The notes beneath the pieces are model-generated. The model worked only from the letters and a program-made list of their open reading frames with translations. It made no database searches and had not been told where the DNA came from. From positions 96,081-160,080 of the forward strand of contig NZ_JAJIRT010000014.1 of the NCBI RefSeq assembly GCF_025717675.1: a stretch of DNA of 64,000 nucleotides. The letters run 5' to 3'. The translations under genes and the position numbers were made by a program. Below are positions 47,162 through 54,961 of the stretch, one piece after another (the stretch's first letter is position 1; every line of letters starts with the position of its first letter). Source of the stretch: Paucibacter sp. DJ2R-2. GTDB lineage: Bacteria > Pseudomonadota > Gammaproteobacteria > Burkholderiales > Burkholderiaceae_C.

Positions 47162-48183
47162 ATTTCAGCGCCATCACAACTAGCGAAGAATATAAACGGC
47201 ACCTTCGGCGAGCATTTGGGTCTTCCGCTTGGAAGCGGACCTGCAGACTTGTGACACTGGCGCTTCTAGGCGCTCATACGGAATTCAACCTTGCAAGTAG
47301 CATTCAAGACTGCCCGACCTGCCCCGTCATGGTTCAGGTTCCCCCGGGTAGTTTTTCTTTGGGTTCGAAAGCAGATGAAGGCGAGAGCGATGAGTTTGTG
47401 TTCGAAGACGGGTTGCCGGATCCAGTTCAAATCAAGCATCGGTTTTCGTTGAGTCGCACGGAAGTCACTCGCGGGCAGTTTTCAGCTTTCGTTCGGTCCA
47501 CTGGTTACCAAACCACTGCGGAGAAGAGCACCGGATGCTCAGTGTTTCTGCCCAGTACAGCGCGCGATCATCAATCCGTCTGGAACTGGAGATCCCCAGG
47601 GTTTCGCCAAACAACACAACACCCGGTGGTCTGCGTGAGTTGGTTGGATGCACAGGCCTATGTTGCCTGGCTCCGGCGAACAACCGGCAAACCATACCGT
47701 TTACCCAGCGAGGCTGAGGTCGAATACGTGACACGGTTCAGTGGCGAAACAAGTCGGAGCGCCGCCAATGCTTCAGGTGAACTGTTGTGCAGTGCGGGCA
47801 ACGTGGCCGATCGCGGTCTGTTGGTCCGGCAGCAAGGTTGGGTCGTAGCCCCCTGCAATGATGGGCAGACCTTTACCGCGCCTGTATCAAGCTATCCAGC
47901 AAACGCCATGGGCTTGCACGATCTACTGGGTAATGTCCGGGAATGGACGGCAGATTGCTACCACTCCCGGCATGGAATCTATACAACCGGGCCAGCTGGT
48001 GGAAAACGTCTCAGCAATACCGGATCTGCTCGTCAAGAGAACTGCCAGCGACCTATCTCGCGCGTGATCAAAGGGGGATCCTGGGCTGACGAACCTAGGA
48101 ACCATCGACCAGCAAAAAGGTGGCAAGCGCCCCCTCAGTACCGCGACAACGACACGGGCTTCAGGGTCGCACGAGACGAGTGA
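47158..48183 (+). CDS. SUMF1/FGE-fold protein lacking formylglycine-generating cysteines
   Basis: A 341-residue protein starting with GTG inside the stop of the caspase-fold gene. A hydrophobic N-terminal segment (about residues 25-40) may export or anchor it. The rest is an FGE-sulfatase (SUMF1) domain: MVQVPPGSFSLGS, SLSRTEVTRGQFSAFV, HPVVCVSWLDAQAYVAWL, LPSEAEVEYVTR, GNVREWTADCY and VIKGGSWADEPRNHRPAK ending GFRVARDE. True FGE has two Cys just after the GGS motif; neither is present, so it probably binds a ligand through its C-type-lectin-like fold. Confidence 0.88.
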   Translation: MNFSAITTSEEYKRHLRRAFGSSAWKRTCRLVTLALLGAHTEFNLASSIQDCPTCPVMVQVPPGSFSLGSKADEGESDEFVFEDGLPDPVQIKHRFSLSRTEVTRGQFSAFVRSTGYQTTAEKSTGCSVFLPSTARDHQSVWNWRSPGFRQTTQHPVVCVSWLDAQAYVAWLRRTTGKPYRLPSEAEVEYVTRFSGETSRSAANASGELLCSAGNVADRGLLVRQQGWVVAPCNDGQTFTAPVSSYPANAMGLHDLLGNVREWTADCYHSRHGIYTTGPAGGKRLSNTGSARQENCQRPISRVIKGGSWADEPRNHRPAKRWQAPPQYRDNDTGFRVARDE

Positions 48184-48237
48184 GGAGACTTAGAGAATAG
48201 TTCTGAGCACAGTGGCGCCCCTTACCTCGCCTCCGGG

Positions 48238-49038
48238 TCAGCGCAAGTACTCATACAGCCACGCCCACCCACTGGGCTTGGCTCCGTTCGCGAACTTCGA
48301 AAGCCGGTCAAGAGCCTCGGCATCTGGCGAAGGTATGTTTCCATCCTTGTGAGCCGCGTGAAACGCAGAGGCAAAGCTTCGGCCTGCGTAGTCGATCGTA
48401 TAGACCTTGCCCTTCACAGCGCCGTCCAGCAGCTGAGTTACAAGAGCCCGCGCATCCAGTGGCAGCCTGCAAACATCGTCTGACGCAAACACCAAGGCAG
48501 TCACACGGCCGGCGTCAGCTCTGAATTGATCAGGGCGTCCGCGAGGGTAATCTGGAACCTGTCCGCTTTCGGTCGCATGCAAAGTTAGGTCGGCGGTGCG
48601 GCCCTGACCATCCAGCAGACGCAGCAAGGCCACGGGCCTGAGAGTGAACGACTCCTCCGTCCGGTTTTGCATCACCAAGCCTACTTTCAGCACTCGGTGA
48701 ATTCCAGCATTTGAGTAGTCGCCGCCGCAAGCGCCACCTTCTTCCTCTGATTTCCTCGCTGCGGCCAACTCTTCCTGACCTCGAAGTTCTCTTTCGAAGG
48801 GCTCGTCGGGTGCCATTGATGGCTCTAAGGGAAAAGTCCGCAGGCGAAAGCTGCGTCGCGGTTCGAGCGGCGCACTTCGATCCTCACTCACTTCGACACT
48901 CCGAATTTCCAGCAAGACCTGGTTACTCGCCATCGAGCCTCGTATAGCCATAAGTGCGATACAAGCGCCGACGGCGAAAGCTGCGCCGAGCGCCACTGTT
49001 CCAACCGCTGCAGTTTTTCTACGCACCCCTTCCTCCAT
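48238..49038 (-). CDS. Hypothetical membrane-anchored protein, 266 aa
   Basis: Not recognised. One N-terminal hydrophobic helix (about residues 10-32, VALGAAFAVGACIALMAI) anchors a 230-residue domain probably outside the cytoplasm. The domain begins with beta-strands (VLLEIRSVEVSEDRSA), has two Cys around GGACGGD and DDVCRLP that could pair, and closes WAWLYEYLR. The ATG at 49038 gives MEEGVRRK, with Lys/Arg before the helix as expected for an anchor. It is last in a leftward set with the DUF4116-like gene (223-base gap) and convergent with the SUMF1-fold gene. Confidence 0.6.
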   Translation of the reverse strand: MEEGVRRKTAAVGTVALGAAFAVGACIALMAIRGSMASNQVLLEIRSVEVSEDRSAPLEPRRSFRLRTFPLEPSMAPDEPFERELRGQEELAAARKSEEEGGACGGDYSNAGIHRVLKVGLVMQNRTEESFTLRPVALLRLLDGQGRTADLTLHATESGQVPDYPRGRPDQFRADAGRVTALVFASDDVCRLPLDARALVTQLLDGAVKGKVYTIDYAGRSFASAFHAAHKDGNIPSPDAEALDRLSKFANGAKPSGWAWLYEYLR

Positions 49039-49261
49039 CGATTTGTACTCCCAGCACTGAAGCTGCGTCCCAAGAACTCTGCGACTGGCAGCCTCGTAGA
49101 CATCAAGCTCAAAAACTGTCTGCGAGCCCGCACCGTGTTGGCTTCAGTCAGCGTTTGACCATGAATCGCCCCGCGGGGAACCGCGCGCCTTGCAGTTGTG
49201 CAAGAGCGAGCTGGCTCGCGCTTTCAGAGAATCCGCAGCGGCTCTAGCCCTGCCGACTTGA

Positions 49262-51541
49262 TCACCCGGCCTGGGCGCGCGCTGACATCTCAGCGGTCCG
49301 GCTCTGCGTTGGGATAAAGGGAAGCACATTCACATCGGCCGCATATGCCCGTGCACAAAGCTCAACACTGCGCAGTCCCGGAGGAACGTAGCGCAAGGCC
49401 AAAGCATTGCTTGCCACGGCTGCGTCACACATTTCGGCATTGCGCATCGTTCGCGGCACCGCGCGAAGTGCCAGACCATGCTGGCTTACCGCCAACGCAC
49501 AGAGCGCGCGGTCCCGCAACTCAGCCGGGACGTCTGCCAGATTGGCACCATCGCTCCGCACCGCAGCTTCGCAAACATCCGGACTTCGATACTGGACGGG
49601 AACCTCAGCCAACGGGAATCGAATCAAACGCGACAGCCGGCTGTAAACACGCGACACAAGGCCCGCATCAAAGTCTTCATCGGCATTGAAGGCAAGAGGG
49701 TAAGCGAACACCATCGGCCTGCCCGCATCGAGACTGAGCTCGATCATCACGTCCTCGAGATCCACCTGCTCACGCAACTCCCAGAGCAAATACGGCGCAT
49801 CCAAAACTGCCTGTCTGCACAAAGCTGAGCTGCGACGCAAGGCCGGCAGCTCCGTAATCAGTTCCGGCTGGAACGCCAGAGCCTCTTGGGCAAGAGCAGG
49901 GTCAAACTCTTGGTCGTCCAACTCCAGCAAGACCCGGGGATTTACAGCCACAGCCCGGTGAATGAAGTCCCGGGTCCGGATCTCTCTGGGGACGATGCCC
50001 CAGTACCACGGGCAATCCCTCAAAGCCAACAGGCAAAGAGAGGGCGTCAGTGCATTACCGACGATGCTTATGAAGGCTGAAGGATTGACCAACAACGCAT
50101 CGAAAATGCAATCCGGGTCTGACTTGGATTCAGCACTCAACCCATGCCAGTAGTGGCGCACCGTCTTGATGGCTCGGCGTTGCAGAGCCAAAGAATGGTG
50201 CCGAATAGGCACACTGAGCAATGAGCTGTGTTCATGCTTTGCTGCCAAGTCCATCAATCGATCATCGAGCAGATGCTCTGGCACATGAACCACTGCTTCG
50301 CCATCGCTGCGTACAGCGCAGACGGCGAGCTCGCGCGTGATCCTCCCAGCAGGAATCCAGCGCAGGGCGCACCCATGTGACTTCACTGCAGCCATGTAGA
50401 GGCGGTACGACAGAAACGGCGCTGGCACATACTGCAAGGCCGAGCCGTCCTTCTGAACAGCCCAAAGGCAAAGCCGCTCGGAGATCCTTCGCTGCGGCAC
50501 ATGCTGAAGCATGTTCGGGTCTCCAAGCACGGCGGCACGGCAGACTGCGGGCGTCTTTGCGAACACTGGATAGTCGGCGAACAGCTCCGGCTTGATCCCC
50601 AAAGCTTCAAGGTACAACTGTTCGTCAGCTTCGTCCTCTTGAGCTTCCAGGATGCATCCAGGATCGCCGCGTACCGCACGCTGCAATAGCGTACGGCTCC
50701 GCCACTGTTTCGGTACGCTGCTCCAGCGCAGCCACCCCTGGTCCAAGACTTCTTGCCACATGGAAAGGGTTTGCAGCGGCAAAGGCACAAAGCAAATTGC
50801 CGTCGAGTTCTCGAGCAGCGCCGCTTGGCACATCAGCGACGTGCGATGCGTCATGGGCACATGTTCAAGCAGGCGTCCTTCGCGCCGGACCGCAACCAAG
50901 CAACGTCGCAAGGTCCGTTGCTCAGGGGCCATACAGCTCAGGACGGCAGGCTCGCATTCAATCGCAGCATCCAGGGCACTGTTGGTATGGCGGTGAGCAG
51001 GCACATGCTTCAGGGACACGTTCCCCTGTGCCAGCGCAGCCTCCAACCAAGACTGATCCACATACTCGTCAGGCACGTGGCAGTAGTTGGCTGCTGAAAG
51101 GCGCAATGCCAGTTCGGACAATTCGCGTGTCCGAAGATGCTTAGGCAAGTAGGCGAAGGCGCCTGCATTGGACGTCACAAAATCCCTACAGTTGCTCGAG
51201 GTCAGCAACTCAAGGGGAACGCTTGTCAGGTCTTCCGCGTTGTTTTCCACCGCGAGCCGGCAGCGCCGCAAGGTACGAAGGTGTGGCGGCACACGAGCAA
51301 GCCGCGCATAACCTCGAGAGGTATCGAAAGCCAAGTCCACCAATTCCTCCGTCAGCAGATCGGCGTCCAGTTCATTGAAGGCTTGGGCGTCCCGCTTGAT
51401 CAGTTGGGTGAGGAAAGCCTTAGTCAGCCGTGCCTTGGGCACATGTTGGAGCACTCGCTTGTCTGTGCGAATGCAATCGATGACGTCTTCGTCATCTCCG
51501 TCCAGCAGCATCTGTAGGTGCTCCAGATTCTCTGTGATCAT
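49262..51541 (-). CDS. Large DUF4116-like repeat protein, 759 aa
   Basis: An almost wholly repetitive solenoid. Units of about 22-25 residues follow a pattern like LCLWAVQKDGSALQYVP, LAVCAVRSDGEAVVHVP and LYMAAVKSHGCALRWIP, matching DUF4116-type repeats (AVxxxGxALxxVPxxLR). I estimate about 30 units. There is no signal peptide. ATG at 51541 (MITENLEHLQ) is preferred because GAGG lies six bases upstream; 51565 has no ribosome site. DUF4116 arrays occur in intracellular bacteria and protists; function unknown, likely protein-protein binding. It follows the secreted-protein gene by 88 bases. Confidence 0.72.
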   Translation of the reverse strand: MITENLEHLQMLLDGDDEDVIDCIRTDKRVLQHVPKARLTKAFLTQLIKRDAQAFNELDADLLTEELVDLAFDTSRGYARLARVPPHLRTLRRCRLAVENNAEDLTSVPLELLTSSNCRDFVTSNAGAFAYLPKHLRTRELSELALRLSAANYCHVPDEYVDQSWLEAALAQGNVSLKHVPAHRHTNSALDAAIECEPAVLSCMAPEQRTLRRCLVAVRREGRLLEHVPMTHRTSLMCQAALLENSTAICFVPLPLQTLSMWQEVLDQGWLRWSSVPKQWRSRTLLQRAVRGDPGCILEAQEDEADEQLYLEALGIKPELFADYPVFAKTPAVCRAAVLGDPNMLQHVPQRRISERLCLWAVQKDGSALQYVPAPFLSYRLYMAAVKSHGCALRWIPAGRITRELAVCAVRSDGEAVVHVPEHLLDDRLMDLAAKHEHSSLLSVPIRHHSLALQRRAIKTVRHYWHGLSAESKSDPDCIFDALLVNPSAFISIVGNALTPSLCLLALRDCPWYWGIVPREIRTRDFIHRAVAVNPRVLLELDDQEFDPALAQEALAFQPELITELPALRRSSALCRQAVLDAPYLLWELREQVDLEDVMIELSLDAGRPMVFAYPLAFNADEDFDAGLVSRVYSRLSRLIRFPLAEVPVQYRSPDVCEAAVRSDGANLADVPAELRDRALCALAVSQHGLALRAVPRTMRNAEMCDAAVASNALALRYVPPGLRSVELCARAYAADVNVLPFIPTQSRTAEMSARAQAG

Positions 51542-51629
51542 TGTTGCCTCAGTCTGTGAGTTCATGTGGATGACGACGGCCAGCGGTCCAATAGGCTGTT
51601 GCCGTCGACGATCGTCAAAAAAGCCCGGT

Positions 51630-52076
51630 TCACCAACGACCATTGGCCCGAATGTTCAGCCAGCGCATCACCTGCTCGCGGCGCAGCATCAGCAAGGCTT
51701 GAACCTGTGTGTTGTGCGCTTGGCAACTCAGCACCAAGCCGTAAGCCAAGTCCGGATCTGAGGGAGCCGTTTGCACCGCCAACTGCATCAACTGCGCGCG
51801 ATTGCTCGGAACGGGCAGCCATGATTTGCCCGCCTGTGCGATCAATGCCTGAGCGAGATGAATTCCTTCAAAGGCGCCGTAGTCCGTGGCACACCATTCC
51901 AGGTGTGTTCTTACGCCACCGCCTTGGTGCCACCCGCCGCCACGCATCGGTTCGATCTGAATCTGCCCTTGCGGGTAATAGGACGGTTGAGCGATTGCAG
52001 CGGCGAACGGGAAGAGCACGCCTGCGCAGATAGCGCTCATCAGGAAATATGCCGAACGCTTGGAAGTACGAATCAT
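51630..52076 (-). CDS. Small exported protein, WC/CxxHN family member 1
   Basis: A 148-residue protein with a signal peptide (about residues 9-30, ending AAAIAQ). The mature part has a Gln/Gly/Pro-rich segment and then LEWCATDYGAFEG and LVLSCQAHNTQV. The same pattern (WC near the start, C then HN at residues 118 and 121-122) occurs in the exported protein at 59336-59821, so the two are paralogues. The two Cys could form a disulfide. Family not recognised. It is divergent from the 849-residue lipoprotein gene. Confidence 0.65.
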   Translation of the reverse strand: MIRTSKRSAYFLMSAICAGVLFPFAAAIAQPSYYPQGQIQIEPMRGGGWHQGGGVRTHLEWCATDYGAFEGIHLAQALIAQAGKSWLPVPSNRAQLMQLAVQTAPSDPDLAYGLVLSCQAHNTQVQALLMLRREQVMRWLNIRANGRW

Positions 52077-52364
52077 GTGAAGGACCCACTGAAGCAGTAG
52101 TAGTCCTCACGCAACGGCACCCAGAGCTCAACGTTGACCGACTTTGATCGATTGAACCTTTAGGGTAGTGCTGCGCTCAATGGATCAATTCAAGAGTGCT
52201 CTGCTCTTCAACGTCCGGTTCTCATGAGCAAGTGAACTCACGGGATATTTGGAACTCGCGTTTGATCGGTAGCGCAGGTTGACCAAGCTCCAATCCGTCA
52301 GATTCAAGGCAGTTTTCAAGAGTGACAATGGGGCATTGAGCGCCTTCAATTGAATGAGGTCGAG

Positions 52365-54914
52365 ATGCCTGCAAGTTCCCCTGGCCAGCGTTCTAGATTA
52401 GCCAGCTTGATCCTGGCAGCCCTTGTGACTGCTTGCGCAAGCCCGGTCGGGCAAGAGTCAGCGAGCACTGGAATCGCCGCGTCAAGAAAGGCTCACCCCA
52501 TGGACCCTCGCAGGTTGAAAGGAGAGTCCGGGCGCTTGGTGGCCCCGTTCGGCAAGCGAAAGGCCTTGTTCCTTTGTGCGACGCCCAGTTGTGCGAGTTC
52601 AAGTACGCCCTTGCACGAATTGATGGCTTCGCACATGGGGGGATTTGAGGTGCAAGTCATCTCGGCAGCCGACGCCGAGCGCCCGGACTGGATGCGCGCT
52701 GTGGAGAGCTTCGCGACAGAGCTTGATGCCGATACCTTGGCCTACGTCTTCATGCAAGGAGCGATGACATCGACGTCAGAAGGGCCGGCACTGCAGTTGC
52801 CTGAACTGGTCCGATTGAAAGAGGTGGGTGCCGAGGCGTCGGAACTAAACGCTCTAAAGCCTTTCACCCTTGCTACCTCCAAGGTCCGGATCCGGCCGCT
52901 CCATTGGAAAGAACCCCGGGAATCCACCGAAACCAAGTTGGAAGCCGAAGTCGAGTCCGGTTTTACCTATCGCCAGGCCCCACCGCCTCAACTCTCGATT
53001 TCAGTCTTGCTTCGGGCAATCGGCATGGCGCGGCAGGGGATTATGGTGATCGACGGCTTCCCCTTGAGTTGTGCATCTGATGACATAGAAGGACGGGCAG
53101 ATGCCACCATGCCGTGGCTCCTTGAAACCCAATGGCTGGCGCAGGTCGGCGCGATGACACGCCAGCCGTCGGTCAGTCTGGTCGAGGCCGCGCATGGGGA
53201 ACGTAGTTGTACTTCTATTCGAAACGATACGTGGCAGTGGTATGCACCTTCCACAACACCATCTCGCGTTGCCAGCACGGCGATGCCCGCGGCGATGACG
53301 GCTTGGCTCGGCGCCAGCCCACAGCTCGACGACTTCCTCAAATTCATCGACCCACAGGATACGGGGCCTCGTCTGCCCTTGTGGAGTTCGAAGGGAATTC
53401 CAGGCTTCTTGGCAGCCAAAGACGCGCTTCCTGCGAATGGGTTGAACCAAGGCAAGGCGAGCAACACCGAGACGAGCGCCGAGTCGTCCCAAAGCCATCA
53501 CCTCCTCAGCCATTTAGGAGCGCTTTGCAATTCATCGCCTAAGCCCGGCACTAGATCAAGGCGCTATCGCTACGACGAGGATTTCAATTGGTATAGCAGC
53601 AATGCCGATGTGTTGAGCAGCCGAACCTGGTCCTGGTTGAGGTGCCACGAGGAGCGATCTTTACAAGCACATGGAATGTGGGCGAGGGGTGCGGGTGACC
53701 CGGCCATCGCTCGCGAGGCAGTGGAGAGTGATGTACGTCTCGGCGCCTGGCATCTTGAGCAACGCAGTTTCGCTGCGGCGGAAGTGCATTACAAACGCGC
53801 AAAGGAGTACATAAACCGAGTTCCCCGCAGGCTGAGCCGTGATGACGAGGGAATGGTAGTTGATGCTGTGTTTGGGCATGCCAACAGCTTGCTCGCATTA
53901 GGGCGCGCAGCCGAAGCTCGATCTAGCCTAGAAAGCGCTATGGTCCTAGACATCAGATCCAGTGAGCTTTACAGGCACTTGAGCCTCGCAGCAAATGAGA
54001 TGGGGGACGTTGCAGCCTCGGCCGAATACCTGGAATTGGCCGAGAAATGGTCTATTGATCATGCCCGCACAAGAATAGGCGCCGCCCCCCCCTTCCGCAG
54101 CGACCGCAGCTTTGCGCCGAGTCTTCATGCGCTGCTCAAAAACACCCCGCTGCCCCAGCCTTCAGCACGGTTTATTCTTGAGAACATGGCCCCACACTTT
54201 GCAGGACTGACGCATCTGGGAGATGTGGCAGATCTAGTCGGCCAGGCTCTTAAAGATGCCGGTTTCAATGGTCGCAGTTATTACACCCTTGGCGCTACGT
54301 CTCAAGACACAAAGGCCAAAGCAAGCCTGAACAATTTGCCTTCAGGGTTTGCGGTAGTGACGCAGCTCGAGCGCGTCGATGCGCGAGGCTGCCCGCATCC
54401 GGACCGTTTCAAGTTGGACATTCAAGCCTCAGAGGTCGTTTCCCCCAAGACTCTTGTGGAGCGACTACGTTCCTTGGCACTGGGGCCAGACCCCGCCTGG
54501 TTTCGCCTCATCGTGTTCAGCGTGGCTAACTTTGACATTGAACGGGACCCCAAGTGGCGCATCGTGGGCACCAAGCGGAGCACACTCAGTGCGGAAGAAG
54601 CGCAGGATTTGCTGAAGGGTGGCGCTGCCAGCGCTAGCGGCTTGCCCGGTCAGTTCATAGCTCGGGATGTCCGTGACGCCCGAGGTCGGGTGATTCAGCG
54701 GAGGCACGAACTACAGGTGCTTGTCTACGAATTCCACCGGCCAAAGTCTGAGAGCGGCCGCTCCCCCTCCGTACAGTTGATTTCGAGCGGAAGAACTCCG
54801 GCTGACTTACATTTGATCAGGTCCGGCATCCAGCCCCATTCCACGGGTGGCGGTCAAAAGCCTTTGGTTCTCGGCTTGCCGAAGCGAGCTTTTCAGGGGA
54901 AGTGCGAATCATAG
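52365..54914 (+). CDS. Large TPR-containing lipoprotein with caspase-like N-terminal fold (tentative)
   Basis: An 849-residue predicted lipoprotein (lipobox LVTAC near residue 24; ATG at 52365 with GAGG upstream is preferred over TTG at 52350). Residues about 60-260 carry an order of strands like the caspase fold (RKALFLCATPSC, TLAYVFMQGAMT, GIMVIDGFPLSC), but the His is lacking, so any relation is tentative. Residues about 460-590 contain TPR-like helices (LGAWHLEQRSFAAAEVHYKRA and ANSLLALGRAAEARSSLE). The C-terminal third includes NLPSGFAVVTQLERVD and is of unknown fold. The architecture may mirror the caspase-fold lipoprotein at 46163. Confidence 0.6.
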   Translation: MPASSPGQRSRLASLILAALVTACASPVGQESASTGIAASRKAHPMDPRRLKGESGRLVAPFGKRKALFLCATPSCASSSTPLHELMASHMGGFEVQVISAADAERPDWMRAVESFATELDADTLAYVFMQGAMTSTSEGPALQLPELVRLKEVGAEASELNALKPFTLATSKVRIRPLHWKEPRESTETKLEAEVESGFTYRQAPPPQLSISVLLRAIGMARQGIMVIDGFPLSCASDDIEGRADATMPWLLETQWLAQVGAMTRQPSVSLVEAAHGERSCTSIRNDTWQWYAPSTTPSRVASTAMPAAMTAWLGASPQLDDFLKFIDPQDTGPRLPLWSSKGIPGFLAAKDALPANGLNQGKASNTETSAESSQSHHLLSHLGALCNSSPKPGTRSRRYRYDEDFNWYSSNADVLSSRTWSWLRCHEERSLQAHGMWARGAGDPAIAREAVESDVRLGAWHLEQRSFAAAEVHYKRAKEYINRVPRRLSRDDEGMVVDAVFGHANSLLALGRAAEARSSLESAMVLDIRSSELYRHLSLAANEMGDVAASAEYLELAEKWSIDHARTRIGAAPPFRSDRSFAPSLHALLKNTPLPQPSARFILENMAPHFAGLTHLGDVADLVGQALKDAGFNGRSYYTLGATSQDTKAKASLNNLPSGFAVVTQLERVDARGCPHPDRFKLDIQASEVVSPKTLVERLRSLALGPDPAWFRLIVFSVANFDIERDPKWRIVGTKRSTLSAEEAQDLLKGGAASASGLPGQFIARDVRDARGRVIQRRHELQVLVYEFHRPKSESGRSPSVQLISSGRTPADLHLIRSGIQPHSTGGGQKPLVLGLPKRAFQGKCES

Positions 54915-54961
54915 AACGCACCGCGTTTGTCACTGCGATGTGCAGCCAAGACGCACATCGA

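Noticed and set aside
47158..48183. Functional formylglycine-generating enzyme
   Set aside because: Both active-site cysteines after the GGS motif are absent and no sulfatase gene is nearby.
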